The notes under the pieces: model-generated | What the model was told of the DNA's origin: nothing | Database searches by the model: none | What the model saw: the letters and a program-made list of their open reading frames with translations, nothing else | Program-made: the position numbers and the translations under genes | Assembly: GCF_016918035.1 (NCBI RefSeq) | Contig: NZ_JAERWK010000016.1 | Coordinates: 62,001-126,000, forward strand | DNA: 64,000 nt | DNA from: Nakamurella leprariae | Lineage (GTDB): Bacteria; Actinomycetota; Actinomycetes; Mycobacteriales; Nakamurellaceae | Direction of reading: 5' to 3' | Shown here: piece by piece, positions 42,161 through 51,770 of the stretch | Numbering within the stretch: the first letter of the stretch is position 1 | How the letters are laid out: each line of letters starts with the position of its first letter

Positions 42161-43722
42161 CGCGCTGCCACCTCCAGTTCCGGCGCCAGGTCGGGCACGA
42201 GCCCGCCGTGCTGGGCGGCGTACGCGGCCTCGAACGCCGCAGCCACCTGGTAGATCCGTTCCTCACCGAGGGCCGGGCCCATGATCTGCAGCCCCACCGG
42301 CAGGCCGGTGTCCGAGGCCAGCCCGCTGGGCACGCTCATGGCCGGGATGCCGGCCAGCGACCCGGGGATGGTGGCCAGGTCGTTCAGGTACATGGCCATC
42401 GGGTCGTCCACCTTCTCCCCGAGCGGGAAGGCGGTCACCGGCGAGGCCGGCGAGATGAGCACGTCGGCCCGGGCGTACGCCCGCTCGAAGTCCCGCTTGA
42501 TCAGGGTGCGGACCTTCTGCGCGGAGCCGTAGTAGGCGTCGTAGTAGCCGGCCGACAGCGCGTAGGTGCCCAGGATGATGCGGCGCTTGACCTCGGCACC
42601 GAAGCCCTGTCCGCGGGTGGCCGACATGACCTCCTCGGCCGAGACCAGCGCGGCCCCGGCCGCGTCCGTGGTGACCCGCAGCCCGTAGCGCATGGCGTCG
42701 AACCGGGCCAGGTTCGAGGAGCACTCGCTGGGCAGGATCAGGTAGTAGGTGGCCAGCGCGTACTCGAAGTTCGGGCAGGACACCTCGACGATCTCCGCGC
42801 CCGCGTCCTGCAGGGTGCGTACCGCCGTGGTGAACGACTCCAGCACCCCCGGCTGGTAGCCCTCGCCGGACAGCTCCTTCACCACACCGATGCGCAGTCC
42901 GCGCACCCCGTCGGTGGTGCCGCGGTGCACGGCGTCGACCACCCGCGGCGCGAAGTCCTCGATCGAGGTGGAGTCGAGCCGGTCGTGGCCGGCGATGGCC
43001 TCGTGCAGCAGCGCGGTGTCCAGCACCGTCCGCGCGCACGGGCCGACCTGGTCCAGCGACGAGGCCAGCGCGATGACCCCGTAGCGGGACACCCCGCCGT
43101 AGGTCGGCTTGGCACCGACGGTGCCGGTGACCGCGGCCGGCTGCCGGATCGACCCGCCGGTGTCGGTGCCGATGGCCAACGGGGCCTCGAAGGCGGCCAG
43201 CGCGGCCGCCGACCCACCGCCGGACCCACCCGGGATCCGGGTCAGGTCCCACGGGTTGCGGGTCGGGCCGTAGGCCGAGTTCTCCGTCGACGAGCCCATG
43301 GCGAACTCGTCAAGGTTGGTCTTGCCCACGATGACCACGCCCGCGTCGAGCAGCTTGCGGGTGACGGTCGCCGAGTACGGCGGGATCCAGCCCTCGAGGA
43401 TCCTCGAGCCGGCGGTCGTCGGGACGCCCTGCTGGGTGACGATGTCCTTGAGCGCCAGCGGCACCCCGGCCAGCGGCGACGCGGCCGGCTCACCCGCGGC
43501 GCGGGCCCGGTCCACCGCCTGCGCCTGCTCCAGCGCCGACTCCCCGGACACGTGCAGGAAGGCGTGCACGTCGGCGTCGACCGCCTTGATCCGGTCCAGG
43601 TGCGCCTGGGTCACCTCGACCGCGCTCACCTCGCCGGAGGCGATGGCCGCGGCCAGGTCGGCCGCGGTGCGGCGGGTCAGGTCGTCGGCTCCGGACGACG
43701 GGGGGGCCACCGGACTCGTCAC
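42157..43722 (-). CDS. gatA: Aspartyl/glutamyl-tRNA amidotransferase subunit A
   Basis: 521 residues, amidase-signature glutaminase of the GatCAB complex. The Lys-Ser-Ser triad is visible: K in [20 protein letters not shown], first Ser in [20 protein letters not shown] and nucleophile Ser in [18 protein letters not shown] 43722 overlaps the gatC stop (GTGA) and its own stop overlaps gatB, so the three genes are translated as a coupled unit. Confidence 0.98.
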   Translation of the reverse strand: MTSPVAPPSSGADDLTRRTAADLAAAIASGEVSAVEVTQAHLDRIKAVDADVHAFLHVSGESALEQAQAVDRARAAGEPAASPLAGVPLALKDIVTQQGVPTTAGSRILEGWIPPYSATVTRKLLDAGVVIVGKTNLDEFAMGSSTENSAYGPTRNPWDLTRIPGGSGGGSAAALAAFEAPLAIGTDTGGSIRQPAAVTGTVGAKPTYGGVSRYGVIALASSLDQVGPCARTVLDTALLHEAIAGHDRLDSTSIEDFAPRVVDAVHRGTTDGVRGLRIGVVKELSGEGYQPGVLESFTTAVRTLQDAGAEIVEVSCPNFEYALATYYLILPSECSSNLARFDAMRYGLRVTTDAAGAALVSAEEVMSATRGQGFGAEVKRRIILGTYALSAGYYDAYYGSAQKVRTLIKRDFERAYARADVLISPASPVTAFPLGEKVDDPMAMYLNDLATIPGSLAGIPAMSVPSGLASDTGLPVGLQIMGPALGEERIYQVAAAFEAAYAAQHGGLVPDLAPELEVAAR

Positions 43723-44060
43723 TGCTCCTCCCCGAGGATCTGCGGGACGCGGAAGCGGCCGTCCTGGGCGGCGGGCGCGGCGGCCAGCGCAGCGTCCCGG
43801 TCCAGGCCCGCACGCACAACGTCGTCGCGGTAGACGTTGATCAGCGGCACCGCGTGGCTGGTGGGTTCGATGTCGGGTTCCGCGGCCGCGGCCGCGCTCA
43901 CCACGGCGACCGAGTCGAGGATGACCGAGAGCTGGTCGACGTAGACGTCCCGCTCGGTCGCGGTGATCTCCAGCCGGGCCAGCCGGGCCAGGTGGGTCAC
44001 GTCGGCGGCGGTCAGCGTCGGGTGCCCGTCGCTGGTGGAGCCGGGGCTGGAGCTGGACAC
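43719..44060 (-). CDS. gatC: Aspartyl/glutamyl-tRNA amidotransferase subunit C
   Basis: 113 residues, the small GatCAB subunit that stabilises Gat[21 protein letters not shown] is the family start and [13 protein letters not shown] the end. GTG 44060 has GGGAGG 5 nt upstream. It is the first gene of the operon; a TAGACT box lies about 100 bp upstream. Confidence 0.94.
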   Translation of the reverse strand: MSSSSPGSTSDGHPTLTAADVTHLARLARLEITATERDVYVDQLSVILDSVAVVSAAAAAEPDIEPTSHAVPLINVYRDDVVRAGLDRDAALAAAPAAQDGRFRVPQILGEEQ

Positions 44061-44381
44061 GATCCTCCCAGGGATGACGGACGCGAGCGCCGGCCGGAGC
44101 TCGCGTCCGCGGATGCCGGACGGCCCACCCGAGCGCACCCAGGTCCGGGCCGCGGACCAGTCTAGGCCGCGCCGCGTGTCCGCCATGTCCCGGTGACCTC
44201 GGCGAAACGCGCGTCGAGAAGACTCCGGATCGGCCAGAATGGTCCGGCTCCCGTGCACACACGGGCGCATCCGGGGTCGATCGTCCCCGGCCGCAGCACC
44301 TCGGTCCGACCTCGAGCCAACGGGACGGGCGCACTCGGCCCGGCCACCCGGCCCGGGCACCGATCGGAGGCACCGCCTGTC
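44061..44381. promoter_or_regulatory. 321-bp divergent region gatC / ACT protein
   Basis: On the minus strand TAGACT at 44159-44164 is a likely -10 box for gatCAB, giving a leader of about 90 nt. On the plus strand CAGAAT near 44235 and CGGAGG at 44365-44370 serve the ACT gene. A GTGCACAC/GTGTGCAC-like patch is near 44253. No gene seen. Confidence 0.4.
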
Positions 44382-45071
44382 ATGTCGTTCGTCCTGCGCG
44401 TCGTCCTGCCGGACCGTCCCGGCACCCTCGGGGCCGTGGCCACCGAGCTCGGCAAGGTGGACGCCGACATCCTGGCCATGGACGTGGTGGAACGGGCCCC
44501 CGACCAGGCGGTGGACGACATCGTGGTCTCCCTGCCCAACGGGCGGCAGCCGGACATCCTGATCACCGCGGCCGAATCGGTCCCCGGCGTCCGGGTGGAG
44601 TCGGTGCGGCCCGACCCGGGCGTGGGCGGCCGGCAGAAGGAGTGGGAGCTGGTCGAGGCGGTCACCGCCGATCCCGACCAGGCCATCGCGGCGCTGGCCC
44701 GGATGCTGCCGCAGGTGCTGCGGGCGGGCTGGGCGATGGTCGTCGAGGTGCACGACGACGGCCGGGTCGAGCTGCTGGCCGGCGGCGGCGGCACGCCCGA
44801 CCTGACCGGCGTGCAGCCCGGGTGGGACCCGGTGGACCGGCCGGCGGTGCTGGACCCGGAGGCCGGCTGGGTGCCCGAGGACTGGAAGGCGATCGGCACG
44901 GAACTGGCCGTGGCCCCGCTGTGGAGCCCGCGGGTGTCGGTGCTGGTCGGCCGGCCCGGCGGGCCGGCCATCCGCGGCTCCGAAGTGGCCCGGCTGGCGC
45001 ACCTGGCCGGGCTGGTGTCCGTGGTGTCGGCGTCCCTGCCGCCCAGCGCCCCGCTGCCGCCGCTGCTGTGA
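44382..45071 (+). CDS. ACT-domain amino-acid-binding protein
   Basis: 229 residues. The N-terminal ACT domain reads SFVLRVVLPDRPGTLGAVAT and ELGKVDADILAMDVVER. The rest (ALARMLPQVLRAGWAMVVEV; SPRVSVLVGRPGGPAIRGSE) is a conserved actinobacterial extension of unknown function. Divergent placement from gatC matches Rv3013 in Mycobacterium tuberculosis as I recall it. ATG 44382 follows CGGAGG. Probably senses a small ligand; no enzyme domain is present. Confidence 0.85.
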   Translation: MSFVLRVVLPDRPGTLGAVATELGKVDADILAMDVVERAPDQAVDDIVVSLPNGRQPDILITAAESVPGVRVESVRPDPGVGGRQKEWELVEAVTADPDQAIAALARMLPQVLRAGWAMVVEVHDDGRVELLAGGGGTPDLTGVQPGWDPVDRPAVLDPEAGWVPEDWKAIGTELAVAPLWSPRVSVLVGRPGGPAIRGSEVARLAHLAGLVSVVSASLPPSAPLPPLL

Positions 45072-45676
45072 CCGCCGACCTGCCCCCCGCCCCGATCCGG
45101 TCGCTCATCACCGGCGGCGTGAGGTCCGGCAAGTCGCGGCTGGCCGAGTCGCGCATCGCGCAGATGGCGGACGGCGGTCGGGGAGGTCCGGTGACCTACC
45201 TGGCGCCGGGGCCGGTGCCCGACCCGGCCGTGGACCTCGAGTGGGCCGACCGGATCGAGCGGCACCGGCGCCGCCGGCCGGCCGACTGGGTGACGGTCGA
45301 GACCACCGACGTCGCGGCGGCGCTGACCCGGGCCGACGGCCCGGTGCTGCTCGACGACCTGGGGACCTGGGTGACCGCGGTGCTGGACGCAGGCGACTCC
45401 CCGGACGGAACCGCCGGCCCGTCCGGCTGGGAGCTGCCCGGTGACGCGGCCGTCGATCTGGTGCAGGCGCACGTCGACGCGCTGGTGGCGGCGTGGCGTA
45501 CGGCTCCCGGACCGCTGGTCGCCGTGACCAACGAGGTCGGTCTGGGCGTGGTGCCGGAGCACCGGTCCGGGCGGTTGTTCCGCGACGCGCTGGGGCTGGC
45601 CAACCAGCACCTGGCCGCGGCCTGTGACGAGGTGCTGCTGGTGGTGGCCGGCCGGGTGCTGGTCCTGCCGGCCTGA
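45068..45676 (+). CDS. cobU: Adenosylcobinamide kinase / guanylyltransferase
   Basis: 202 residues. P-loop TGGVRSGKSRLAESRIAQ at the start, then DRIERHRRRRPADWVTVET whose histidine accepts GMP, LLDDLGTWVTAVL, and VTNEVGLGVVPEHRSGRLFR with FRDALGLANQHLA, all diagnostic. It activates adenosylcobinamide for nucleotide-loop assembly by CobS. GTG 45068 overlaps the ACT-gene stop (GTGA), so a cobalamin gene is translationally coupled to the ACT protein. Confidence 0.95.
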   Translation: MTADLPPAPIRSLITGGVRSGKSRLAESRIAQMADGGRGGPVTYLAPGPVPDPAVDLEWADRIERHRRRRPADWVTVETTDVAAALTRADGPVLLDDLGTWVTAVLDAGDSPDGTAGPSGWELPGDAAVDLVQAHVDALVAAWRTAPGPLVAVTNEVGLGVVPEHRSGRLFRDALGLANQHLAAACDEVLLVVAGRVLVLPA

Positions 45677-45702
45677 GCGAGGGACCTGAGCGAGGGGGAG
45701 TC

Positions 45703-46539
45703 ATGTCCGCTGGGCAACCGCCCGTGGCGTTGAACAGCGATGTCGGCGAGGGCTTCGGCGCGTGGAGCTTCGGCGACGACGACGCCATCCTGGACGGGAT
45801 CACCGCGGCCAACGTGGCCTGCGGGTTCCATGCCGGCGACCCGGCCATCCTGCGGCGCACCTGCGCGCGGGCCGCCGCCCGCGGCGTGTCCATCGGCGCC
45901 CAGGTGTCGTACCGGGATCTGGCCGGGTTCGGCCGCCGGTTCGTCGACGTGGACGCCACCGAGCTGGTCGACGACCTGCTGTACCAGATCGGCGCGCTGC
46001 GCATGTTCGCCGAGCTGGCCGGGTCGACGGTCGGCTACGTCAAGGCTCACGGAGCGCTCTACAACACCGCCGCCCGGCACACCGAGCACGCCGCGGCGAT
46101 CGTCGAGGCGGCCGGACTGGCCGGCGGCCTGCCCGTGGTGTGCCAGCCCGGGACGGCGGTGTGGCGCCGGACGGTCGAGGCCGGCCTGGTGCCGGTGGCC
46201 GAGGTGTTCGCCGACCGCGCCTACACCCCCGACGGGCTGCTGGTGCGGCGGGCGCTGCCCGGCGCCGTGCTCACCGACCCCGACCAGGTCGCCGAGCGGG
46301 CCGTGACCATGCTGACCACCGGGACCGTGCCGGCCATCTCCGGCGAGACCGTCCGGTTCACCGAGCCGCCGGCCACCCTCTGCGTGCACAGCGACACCCC
46401 GGGCGCGGCAGCCATCGTCGCCGCCGTGCGCGCCGCGCTGACCGCCGCGGGGATCCCGCTCACCGGCATCGGGACCACCGCCGGCACTGGCACCGGGATC
46501 GACCCGGGCGCTGCGGAGGCGCCGGACGGTCCGCGGTGA
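45703..46539 (+). CDS. pxpA: 5-oxoprolinase subunit A (LamB/YcsF family)
   Basis: 278 residues. LNSDVGEGFGAWSFGDDDAI and ANVACGFHAGDPAILRR open the family; VGYVKAHGALYNTAARH is the conserved Lys-His motif and EVFADRAYTPDGLLVRR the next block. With PxpB and PxpC it hydrolyses 5-oxoproline to glutamate using ATP. ATG 45703 follows AGGGGGAG. First gene of pxpABC. Confidence 0.95.
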   Translation: MSAGQPPVALNSDVGEGFGAWSFGDDDAILDGITAANVACGFHAGDPAILRRTCARAAARGVSIGAQVSYRDLAGFGRRFVDVDATELVDDLLYQIGALRMFAELAGSTVGYVKAHGALYNTAARHTEHAAAIVEAAGLAGGLPVVCQPGTAVWRRTVEAGLVPVAEVFADRAYTPDGLLVRRALPGAVLTDPDQVAERAVTMLTTGTVPAISGETVRFTEPPATLCVHSDTPGAAAIVAAVRAALTAAGIPLTGIGTTAGTGTGIDPGAAEAPDGPR

Positions 46540-47201
46540 CCGAGCCGGACCGGCGCGGACCCGTGCCCGTCGGCATCCACCGGGCCGGTGACCGCGGCTG
46601 GCTGGTCGACGTGCCGGCCGACCTGATCCGCCCGCTGACCGACCGGCTGGCCGTCGGGCCGTGGGCGGAGCGGCTCGCCGCGGTGGTGCCGGCCGCGGCC
46701 ACCGTCCTGGTGACCGTCCGGGACGCGACCGACATGCCCTCGCTGCGAACGCATCTCGCCGGACTGGTGGAGCCGGGGGCGTTCACCACCGCGGGCACCG
46801 GACCCGCCGCCACGGTGGCCGAGCTGGTCGTCCCGGTCCGCTACGACGGCCCCGACCTGGCCGAGGTGGCCCGGCGGTGCGGGTGTTCCGTCGACGCCGT
46901 GGTGGCCGCCCACACCGGAGCGGTGCACACCGTCGGGTTCTTCGGGTTCGCGCCCGGGTTCGCCTACCTGGACGGGCTGCCGGCCGCCCTGGCCCTGCCC
47001 CGCCGGGACGACCCGCGCACCTCGATCGACGCCGGCACGGTGGCCATCGCCGGCCGGCAGAGCATCGTCTACCCCGGCGGCACCCCGGGCGGGTGGCACC
47101 TGCTGGGCCACACCGACGTGCGGCTGTGGGACCTGGACCGTGACCCGCCGGCGCTGCTGGCGGTGGGCGACCGGGTGCGCTTCCGGGCGGCCGGGCAGTG
47201 A
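46536..47201 (+). CDS. pxpB: 5-oxoprolinase subunit B (allophanate-hydrolase-like N-domain)
   Basis: 221 residues. VGFFGFAPGFAYLDGLPAAL and DAGTVAIAGRQSIVYPGGTP, with GGWHLLGHT, are the KipI/PxpB hallmark segments. GTG 46536 overlaps the pxpA stop and its stop overlaps pxpC, giving one coupled operon. Confidence 0.95.
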   Translation: MTEPDRRGPVPVGIHRAGDRGWLVDVPADLIRPLTDRLAVGPWAERLAAVVPAAATVLVTVRDATDMPSLRTHLAGLVEPGAFTTAGTGPAATVAELVVPVRYDGPDLAEVARRCGCSVDAVVAAHTGAVHTVGFFGFAPGFAYLDGLPAALALPRRDDPRTSIDAGTVAIAGRQSIVYPGGTPGGWHLLGHTDVRLWDLDRDPPALLAVGDRVRFRAAGQ

Positions 47202-48055
47202 CCGGGCCGGTGATCACCGTGCTGCGGGCCGGCCCGCTCACCACCGTCCAGGACGCCGGCCGCACCGGGCACACCGCGGTCGGGGTGTCCACCTCAGGCG
47301 CAGCGGATCTCCCGTCGTACCGGCTGGCCGTCCGGCTGGTGGGCGCGCCGGCCGGGACGGCCGCGCTGGAGATCACCCTGGGCGGGTTGGTCGCCGTGCT
47401 GGACGCCGACCGCTGGGTCGCGGTCACCGGCGCCCCGGCGCCCCTGACCGTGGCCGGACGGCCGGTCACCGGCCCGCTGGTCCGGGTGCCGGCCGGCGCA
47501 CCGCTGGCCGTCGGTACCCCCGCCGTCGGGCTGCGCAGCTACCTGGCCGTGGGCGGTGGCCTGCTGGTCCGACCGGTGCTCGGATCGAGGTCGACCGACA
47601 CGCTGGCCGGGCTCGGCCCGCCCCCGGTGGCCGACGGCCTGCACATCCCGATCGGCCCGGACGGTCCGCCCGCCGACGACGCCGACCTCGCCGTCAGCCG
47701 GGTCCCGGCCGACGCGGCCACCGCCCGGTTCCGCTGGGGTCCACGGGACGACCGCTTCTCGGCCGCGGACCGGGCCGCGCTGGTCGGCACGACGTGGACG
47801 GTGTCGCCGGACAGCAACCGGGTCGGCGCCCGACTGACCGGCGCCCGGCTGCGGTCCGCGGCAGGCACCCTGCCGAGCGAGGGTACGGTGGCCGGTTCGC
47901 TGCAGGTCCCGCCGTCAGGCGAGCCCATCGTCTTCCTGGCCGACCATCCCGTCACCGGCGGGTACCCGGTCATCGGCGTGCTCACCGACCCGGACCTCGC
48001 ACTGCTGGCCCAGTGCCGGCCGGGCACGAGCGTGCGGTTGCTGCCGGTGGCGTGA
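47198..48055 (+). CDS. pxpC: 5-oxoprolinase subunit C (KipA/PxpC)
   Basis: 285 residues. TVQDAGRTGHTAVGVSTSGA is the signature start; TWTVSPDSNRVGARLTGARL and IVFLADHPVTGGYPVIGVLT are typical of biotin-carboxylase-like KipA/PxpC proteins. The complete pxpABC set lets the cell recycle the damage product 5-oxoproline. GTG 47198 overlaps the pxpB stop. Confidence 0.95.
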   Translation: MTGPVITVLRAGPLTTVQDAGRTGHTAVGVSTSGAADLPSYRLAVRLVGAPAGTAALEITLGGLVAVLDADRWVAVTGAPAPLTVAGRPVTGPLVRVPAGAPLAVGTPAVGLRSYLAVGGGLLVRPVLGSRSTDTLAGLGPPPVADGLHIPIGPDGPPADDADLAVSRVPADAATARFRWGPRDDRFSAADRAALVGTTWTVSPDSNRVGARLTGARLRSAAGTLPSEGTVAGSLQVPPSGEPIVFLADHPVTGGYPVIGVLTDPDLALLAQCRPGTSVRLLPVA

Positions 48056-48101
48056 GCCGCGCCCCTGGCTCGGCCTGGTTCCCTCTGCTTGCATGATCCG
48101 C

Positions 48102-48605
48102 ATGTCCGACCAGGTCTCGACCCGCTCGGCCGAGGAACGCGCCGATCGGCTCAAGGAGCGCATCTACATCACCTTCACCGCGCTGGCGGTGGTGTTGGCG
48201 CTGCGCTCGCACGCCGAATCGACCGGCGCGGTCGCCCGCACCCTGCTCATCGCGGTCGTCGGCACTCTGCTGGCCGTCTTCGTGGCCGACGTCGTCTCGC
48301 ACATCGCCGTGCACGCCGCGTTCCCCCGACCCGCGGAACTCCGGCACATCGCCGGGGTGAGCAGCAGTGCGCTCGGCGTCCTGGTGCTGCCGATGATCTT
48401 CATCGGACTGGCCGCGCTGGACGTCTGGACGCTCGACGGGGCGCTGCGCGCCTCGACCATCGCGCTGATCGCCGCCCTCGCCGCGGCCGGCTGGCTCGCC
48501 GTGCGCCGGGTGCGACTGCCGCGGTGGCAGAAGCTGGTGGTGCTGTTCGCCGAGGTGGTGCTGGGCGTCGTCGTGGTGCTGCTGGAACTGTGGGCGCACG
48601 GCTGA
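48102..48605 (+). CDS. Four-helix membrane protein of unknown function
   Basis: 167 residues. A charged lead (EERADRLKERIY) is followed by helices FTALAVVLALRSHA, LLIAVVGTLLAVFVADVVSH, SSSALGVLVLPMIFIGLAAL, IALIAALAAAGWLAVRRV and VVLFAEVVLGVVVVLLELWA. Only short hydrophilic loops separate them. ATG 48093 is an alternative start. No function recognised. It ends 36 bp before the convergent dehydrogenase. Confidence 0.75.
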   Translation: MSDQVSTRSAEERADRLKERIYITFTALAVVLALRSHAESTGAVARTLLIAVVGTLLAVFVADVVSHIAVHAAFPRPAELRHIAGVSSSALGVLVLPMIFIGLAALDVWTLDGALRASTIALIAALAAAGWLAVRRVRLPRWQKLVVLFAEVVLGVVVVLLELWAHG

Positions 48606-48641
48606 CCCGAGGCGGGCGCCGGGCCGGCTCCCGAGGCCCGG

Positions 48642-49745
48642 TCAGCCGATGAGCAGCACCGGCTTGACCGTCGCACCGGAGAGCGAGTCGGCCTCGGCGG
48701 TGTTGATGTCGTCGAGCGGGTAGGTGCGGACCAGCTTGTCGAACGGGAACCGGCCGTGCCGCCACAGCTCGATGAGCCGGGGCACGAACACCTGGGGGAC
48801 GCCGCCCCCCAGATTCACGAAGGTCGCCTTCCTGCCGTTCAACTGGCCCGGGGCGATCTCGAGCATGCCGCGGCCGACGCCCAGGAAGACCGCCTCACCG
48901 CGGCGGCGCAGCACGGCGATGGTGGCCGAGATGGCCGAGGTCACCGCAGTGGTGTCCACCGCGTAGTCCATGCCGTCCTCGGGTCCGTCGCCGCCGCGCA
49001 CCGCCTCGACCAGGTCCGGGTCGTCGGCCAGCACCGTCCGCGTCGCTCCGAGTTCCCGGGCCACGTCCAGCCGGGACTGCTTGAGGTCCACCGCCACGAT
49101 CTCCCCGGCCCCGGCCACCTTGGCCGCCATCAGCGCGGCCAGCCCGACCGCGCCGGCACCGAACACCGCGACGCGGGAGCCCGGCCACGGCTTCATCTCG
49201 TTCAGCACGGCGCCCGCGCCGGTCTGCAGACCGCAGCCCAACGGGCCGAGCAGTTCCAGCGGCAGGTCCTTGGGGACCACCACGACGTTCCGCTCGGTGG
49301 CCCAGGCGTACTCGGCGAACGACGACTGCCCGAACCAGCGGTGGGCCAGGCCGTGCCCGTCGGCGTCGGTGACCGCACCGGTGCCGTCGGGGCGCCGGCC
49401 GCTCACGTTGCGGAGGGGGAACTCCGCGCAGTACGCGGGTTCGCCGCCCAGACAGGCGGAGCACTTGCCACACGAGTCGAAACTGAGGATGACGTGGTCC
49501 CCGGGCACGACCCGGATGACGGATGAGCCGACGGCCTCGACCACACCGCTGCCCTCGTGGCCGAGGATCACCGGCGCCAGGGACAGACCGGAGTTCGGCT
49601 CCCGGGCGACCATGTCGGTGTGGCACATTCCGGCGGCGACCACCCTGACCAGCACCTCGTCCGGGCGCAGGTCGCTCCCGGTGACCGTCTCGATGGTGTA
49701 GGGCTGGCCGGCTGACCGCGACACTGCGGCTCGGAACTCGGGCAT
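48642..49745 (-). CDS. Zinc-dependent alcohol dehydrogenase (aryl-alcohol type MDR)
   Basis: 367 residues. Catalytic zinc in VAAGMCHTDMVARE and GHEGSGVVEAVG, structural zinc cysteines in SFDSCGKCSACLGGEPAYC, cofactor Rossmann VAVFGAGAVGLAALMAAKVA followed by D in IVAVDLKQSR, indicating NAD preference. This form resembles benzyl/aryl-alcohol dehydrogenases. All ligands are intact, unlike the frameshifted relative at 16868-17853. It stands between pxpC and cobS; role not known. Confidence 0.9.
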   Translation of the reverse strand: MPEFRAAVSRSAGQPYTIETVTGSDLRPDEVLVRVVAAGMCHTDMVAREPNSGLSLAPVILGHEGSGVVEAVGSSVIRVVPGDHVILSFDSCGKCSACLGGEPAYCAEFPLRNVSGRRPDGTGAVTDADGHGLAHRWFGQSSFAEYAWATERNVVVVPKDLPLELLGPLGCGLQTGAGAVLNEMKPWPGSRVAVFGAGAVGLAALMAAKVAGAGEIVAVDLKQSRLDVARELGATRTVLADDPDLVEAVRGGDGPEDGMDYAVDTTAVTSAISATIAVLRRRGEAVFLGVGRGMLEIAPGQLNGRKATFVNLGGGVPQVFVPRLIELWRHGRFPFDKLVRTYPLDDINTAEADSLSGATVKPVLLIG

Positions 49746-49832
49746 CGTCGTCCGTTCTCTCGGCTGATGATCACCGGCATTGTCCGGCAGCCAGACAGTT
49801 CCTGCACAGCGAAACAATCCCAGCTGGGTGGC

Positions 49833-50615
49833 TCAGCCGGCCGCACCCACCACCAGCAGTGCCGTGACGGCGGTCTCGACCATCGCACCCATGACGTCAC
49901 CGGTGGTCCCGCCCAACCGGCGGACGCACCGGCGCAGCAGCAGCAGCACCGCGGCGGCGGCCACGACCACCGCCGCCACGCCCTGCCACCACGGGCGGCC
50001 GGTCGCCGTCATCGCCGCCGCAGCCGCGCCGCCGGCCAGCAGCAGCCAGACCGGCCCCACCCAGCCCGGGACGCTGCCGGCCACCGTGGCCCCCAACCCC
50101 TCCGGGCGCGCGGCCGGCACGCCGCGACGGCAGCCCGCGGCGAGCGCGATCCGGGCCAGCACCACCAGCAGCCCGGCCAGCAGCCAGCCGGACGGCCGGG
50201 CCAGCACGGCGGCCAGCGCGGCCACCTGCAGCAGCACGGTCAGCGTCGCGGTGACGACCCCGGCCGGGCCGATGTCGCCGGTGCGCATCACCGCCAGCGC
50301 CTGCTCCCGGTCGAACGACGCGGCCAGACCGTCGGCGGTGTCGGCCAGCCCGTCCAGGTGGAGGCCGCGGGTGGCCACCGCCACCGTGGCCACGGCCAGA
50401 CCGGCGGTGACCAATGCCGGCACCGCCAGCAGGCTGCCCAGCCAGGCCAGGGCGCCGACCCAGGCGCCGAGCGGCAGCACGGCAAGAGGTGCCAGACCCA
50501 TGGCCACTCCGGCGCGGGCCCGGTCGATGCGACGCGGCGCCGGCACCCGCAGCACGGTGAGCGTGCCGACGGCCAGGCGCAGGCCGTCGGTCAGCACGCC
50601 GGGCCCGGCGCTCAC
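49833..50615 (-). CDS. cobS: Adenosylcobinamide-GDP ribazoletransferase (cobalamin synthase)
   Basis: 260 residues, integral membrane with about seven helices. RGLHLDGLADTADGLAASFD carries the metal-binding aspartates of the family. It joins alpha-ribazole (phosphate) to adenosylcobinamide-GDP. GTG 50615 overlaps the cobT stop (GTGA). The C-terminus (GTTGDVMGAMVETAVTALLV) is complete. Confidence 0.94.
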   Translation of the reverse strand: MSAGPGVLTDGLRLAVGTLTVLRVPAPRRIDRARAGVAMGLAPLAVLPLGAWVGALAWLGSLLAVPALVTAGLAVATVAVATRGLHLDGLADTADGLAASFDREQALAVMRTGDIGPAGVVTATLTVLLQVAALAAVLARPSGWLLAGLLVVLARIALAAGCRRGVPAARPEGLGATVAGSVPGWVGPVWLLLAGGAAAAAMTATGRPWWQGVAAVVVAAAAVLLLLRRCVRRLGGTTGDVMGAMVETAVTALLVVGAAG

Positions 50616-51742
50616 AGCTGCAGATCGGACAGCAAGGCCATCTCGCCGAGCACCAGGGCGGCCGAGCGCAGCACCGGCACCGCGGCCAGCGCCCCGGTGC
50701 CCTCCCCCAGCCGCATGCCCAGGTCGAGCACCGGGACCAGTCCGAGCTTGTCCAGGGCCAGCGACTGGGCCGGCTCGGTGGACCGGTGCCCGGCCGCGAA
50801 CCAGGCGACCGCGGTCGACGCCAGCGCCTGCACGACCAGCGCCTGGGCCAGCGAGATGAGCCCGTCCAGCAGCACCGGCACGCCCCGCCGGGCCGCGCCG
50901 AGCAGGAAACCGACGCCCACGGCCAGGTCCGGGCCACCCAGGGCGGCCAGGGCGAGCACCGGATCGACCGGACCGGCGCCGTGGACCGCGTCGCCGTGCT
51001 CCCGGCTGAAGCGGTCGAGCGCCTGCTGCACGACCTGCTGTTTGTGGGCCAGGCCGGCGTCGTCGACCCCGGTGCCCCGACCGGTGACCTCGGCGGCGGG
51101 CAGGCCGAGCAGCAGCGCGACCAGCGCCGCGGCCGGCGTGGTGTTTCCGATGCCCAACTCGCCGGCGATGAGCAGGTCGGCGCCGGCGGCGATCTCCTGC
51201 GCGGCGATCCGGTCACCCAGCCGCAGCGCGGCCTCGGCCAGCGGCACCGGCATGGCGTCGGTCAGCTGGATCGCACCGCTGGACCGGGTCAGCTTGTGCG
51301 CCTGCACCTGCTGCCGGACGGCGTCCGGGAGGCCGGTCAGGTCGTCGTCCACGCTGATGTCCAGCACCCGGAGCGCGACTCCGTGCTGCCGGGCCAGCAC
51401 CGCGGCACCGGCCCGGCCGGTCACCAGCGTGTGCACCATCGCCGGTGTGACCGCCCGCGGGTAGGCCGAGACCCCGTGCTCGGCGACGCCGTGGTCACCG
51501 GCGAACACCACGGCGTGGATCCGCTGCGGCGGCCGCGGCGGCACGGTGCCCTGGCAGCCGGCCAGCCAGGCGGCCAGGTCCTCCAGCCGGCCCAGCGCAC
51601 CGGCGGGTTGGGCCAGGGCGGCCAGCCGGGCCCGGGCCTGCTCCACCACCCGGACGTCCGGGACCGGGACGGGGCCGGGACGGCGCACGTCGGTCAGGTC
51701 GGGGACGATGGCCGGGAGCGGCGGTGTGGGGTCGTTCGACAC
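50612..51742 (-). CDS. cobT: Nicotinate-nucleotide--dimethylbenzimidazole phosphoribosyltransferase
   Basis: 376 residues. CobT makes alpha-ribazole phosphate for the lower ligand. FAGDHGVAEHGVSAYPRAVT, AGELGIGNTTPAAALVALLL, ALAALGGPDLAVGVGFLLGA and the C-terminal EPAQSLALDKLGLVPVLDLG are family motifs; the catalytic Glu lies in RLGEGTGA. GTG 51742 has CAGGAT 6 nt before it, consistent with a leaderless transcript. It heads a cobT-cobS pair. Confidence 0.96.
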   Translation of the reverse strand: MSNDPTPPLPAIVPDLTDVRRPGPVPVPDVRVVEQARARLAALAQPAGALGRLEDLAAWLAGCQGTVPPRPPQRIHAVVFAGDHGVAEHGVSAYPRAVTPAMVHTLVTGRAGAAVLARQHGVALRVLDISVDDDLTGLPDAVRQQVQAHKLTRSSGAIQLTDAMPVPLAEAALRLGDRIAAQEIAAGADLLIAGELGIGNTTPAAALVALLLGLPAAEVTGRGTGVDDAGLAHKQQVVQQALDRFSREHGDAVHGAGPVDPVLALAALGGPDLAVGVGFLLGAARRGVPVLLDGLISLAQALVVQALASTAVAWFAAGHRSTEPAQSLALDKLGLVPVLDLGMRLGEGTGALAAVPVLRSAALVLGEMALLSDLQL

Positions 51743-51748
51743 CGGACG

Positions 51749-51754
51749 ATCCTG
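51749..51754 (-). promoter_or_regulatory. Leaderless-type -10 box for cobT-cobS
   Basis: CAGGAT on the minus strand, 6 nt before GTG 51742; no Shine-Dalgarno sequence. Confidence 0.45.
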
Positions 51755-51770
51755 CCCCATCCGGGCAGGC

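Noticed and set aside
48619-48641. 7-bp stem CCGGGCC/GGCCCGG between convergent genes as terminator
   Set aside because: The stem is short and such pairs are frequent by chance at this GC content, unlike the 11-14 bp stems listed.
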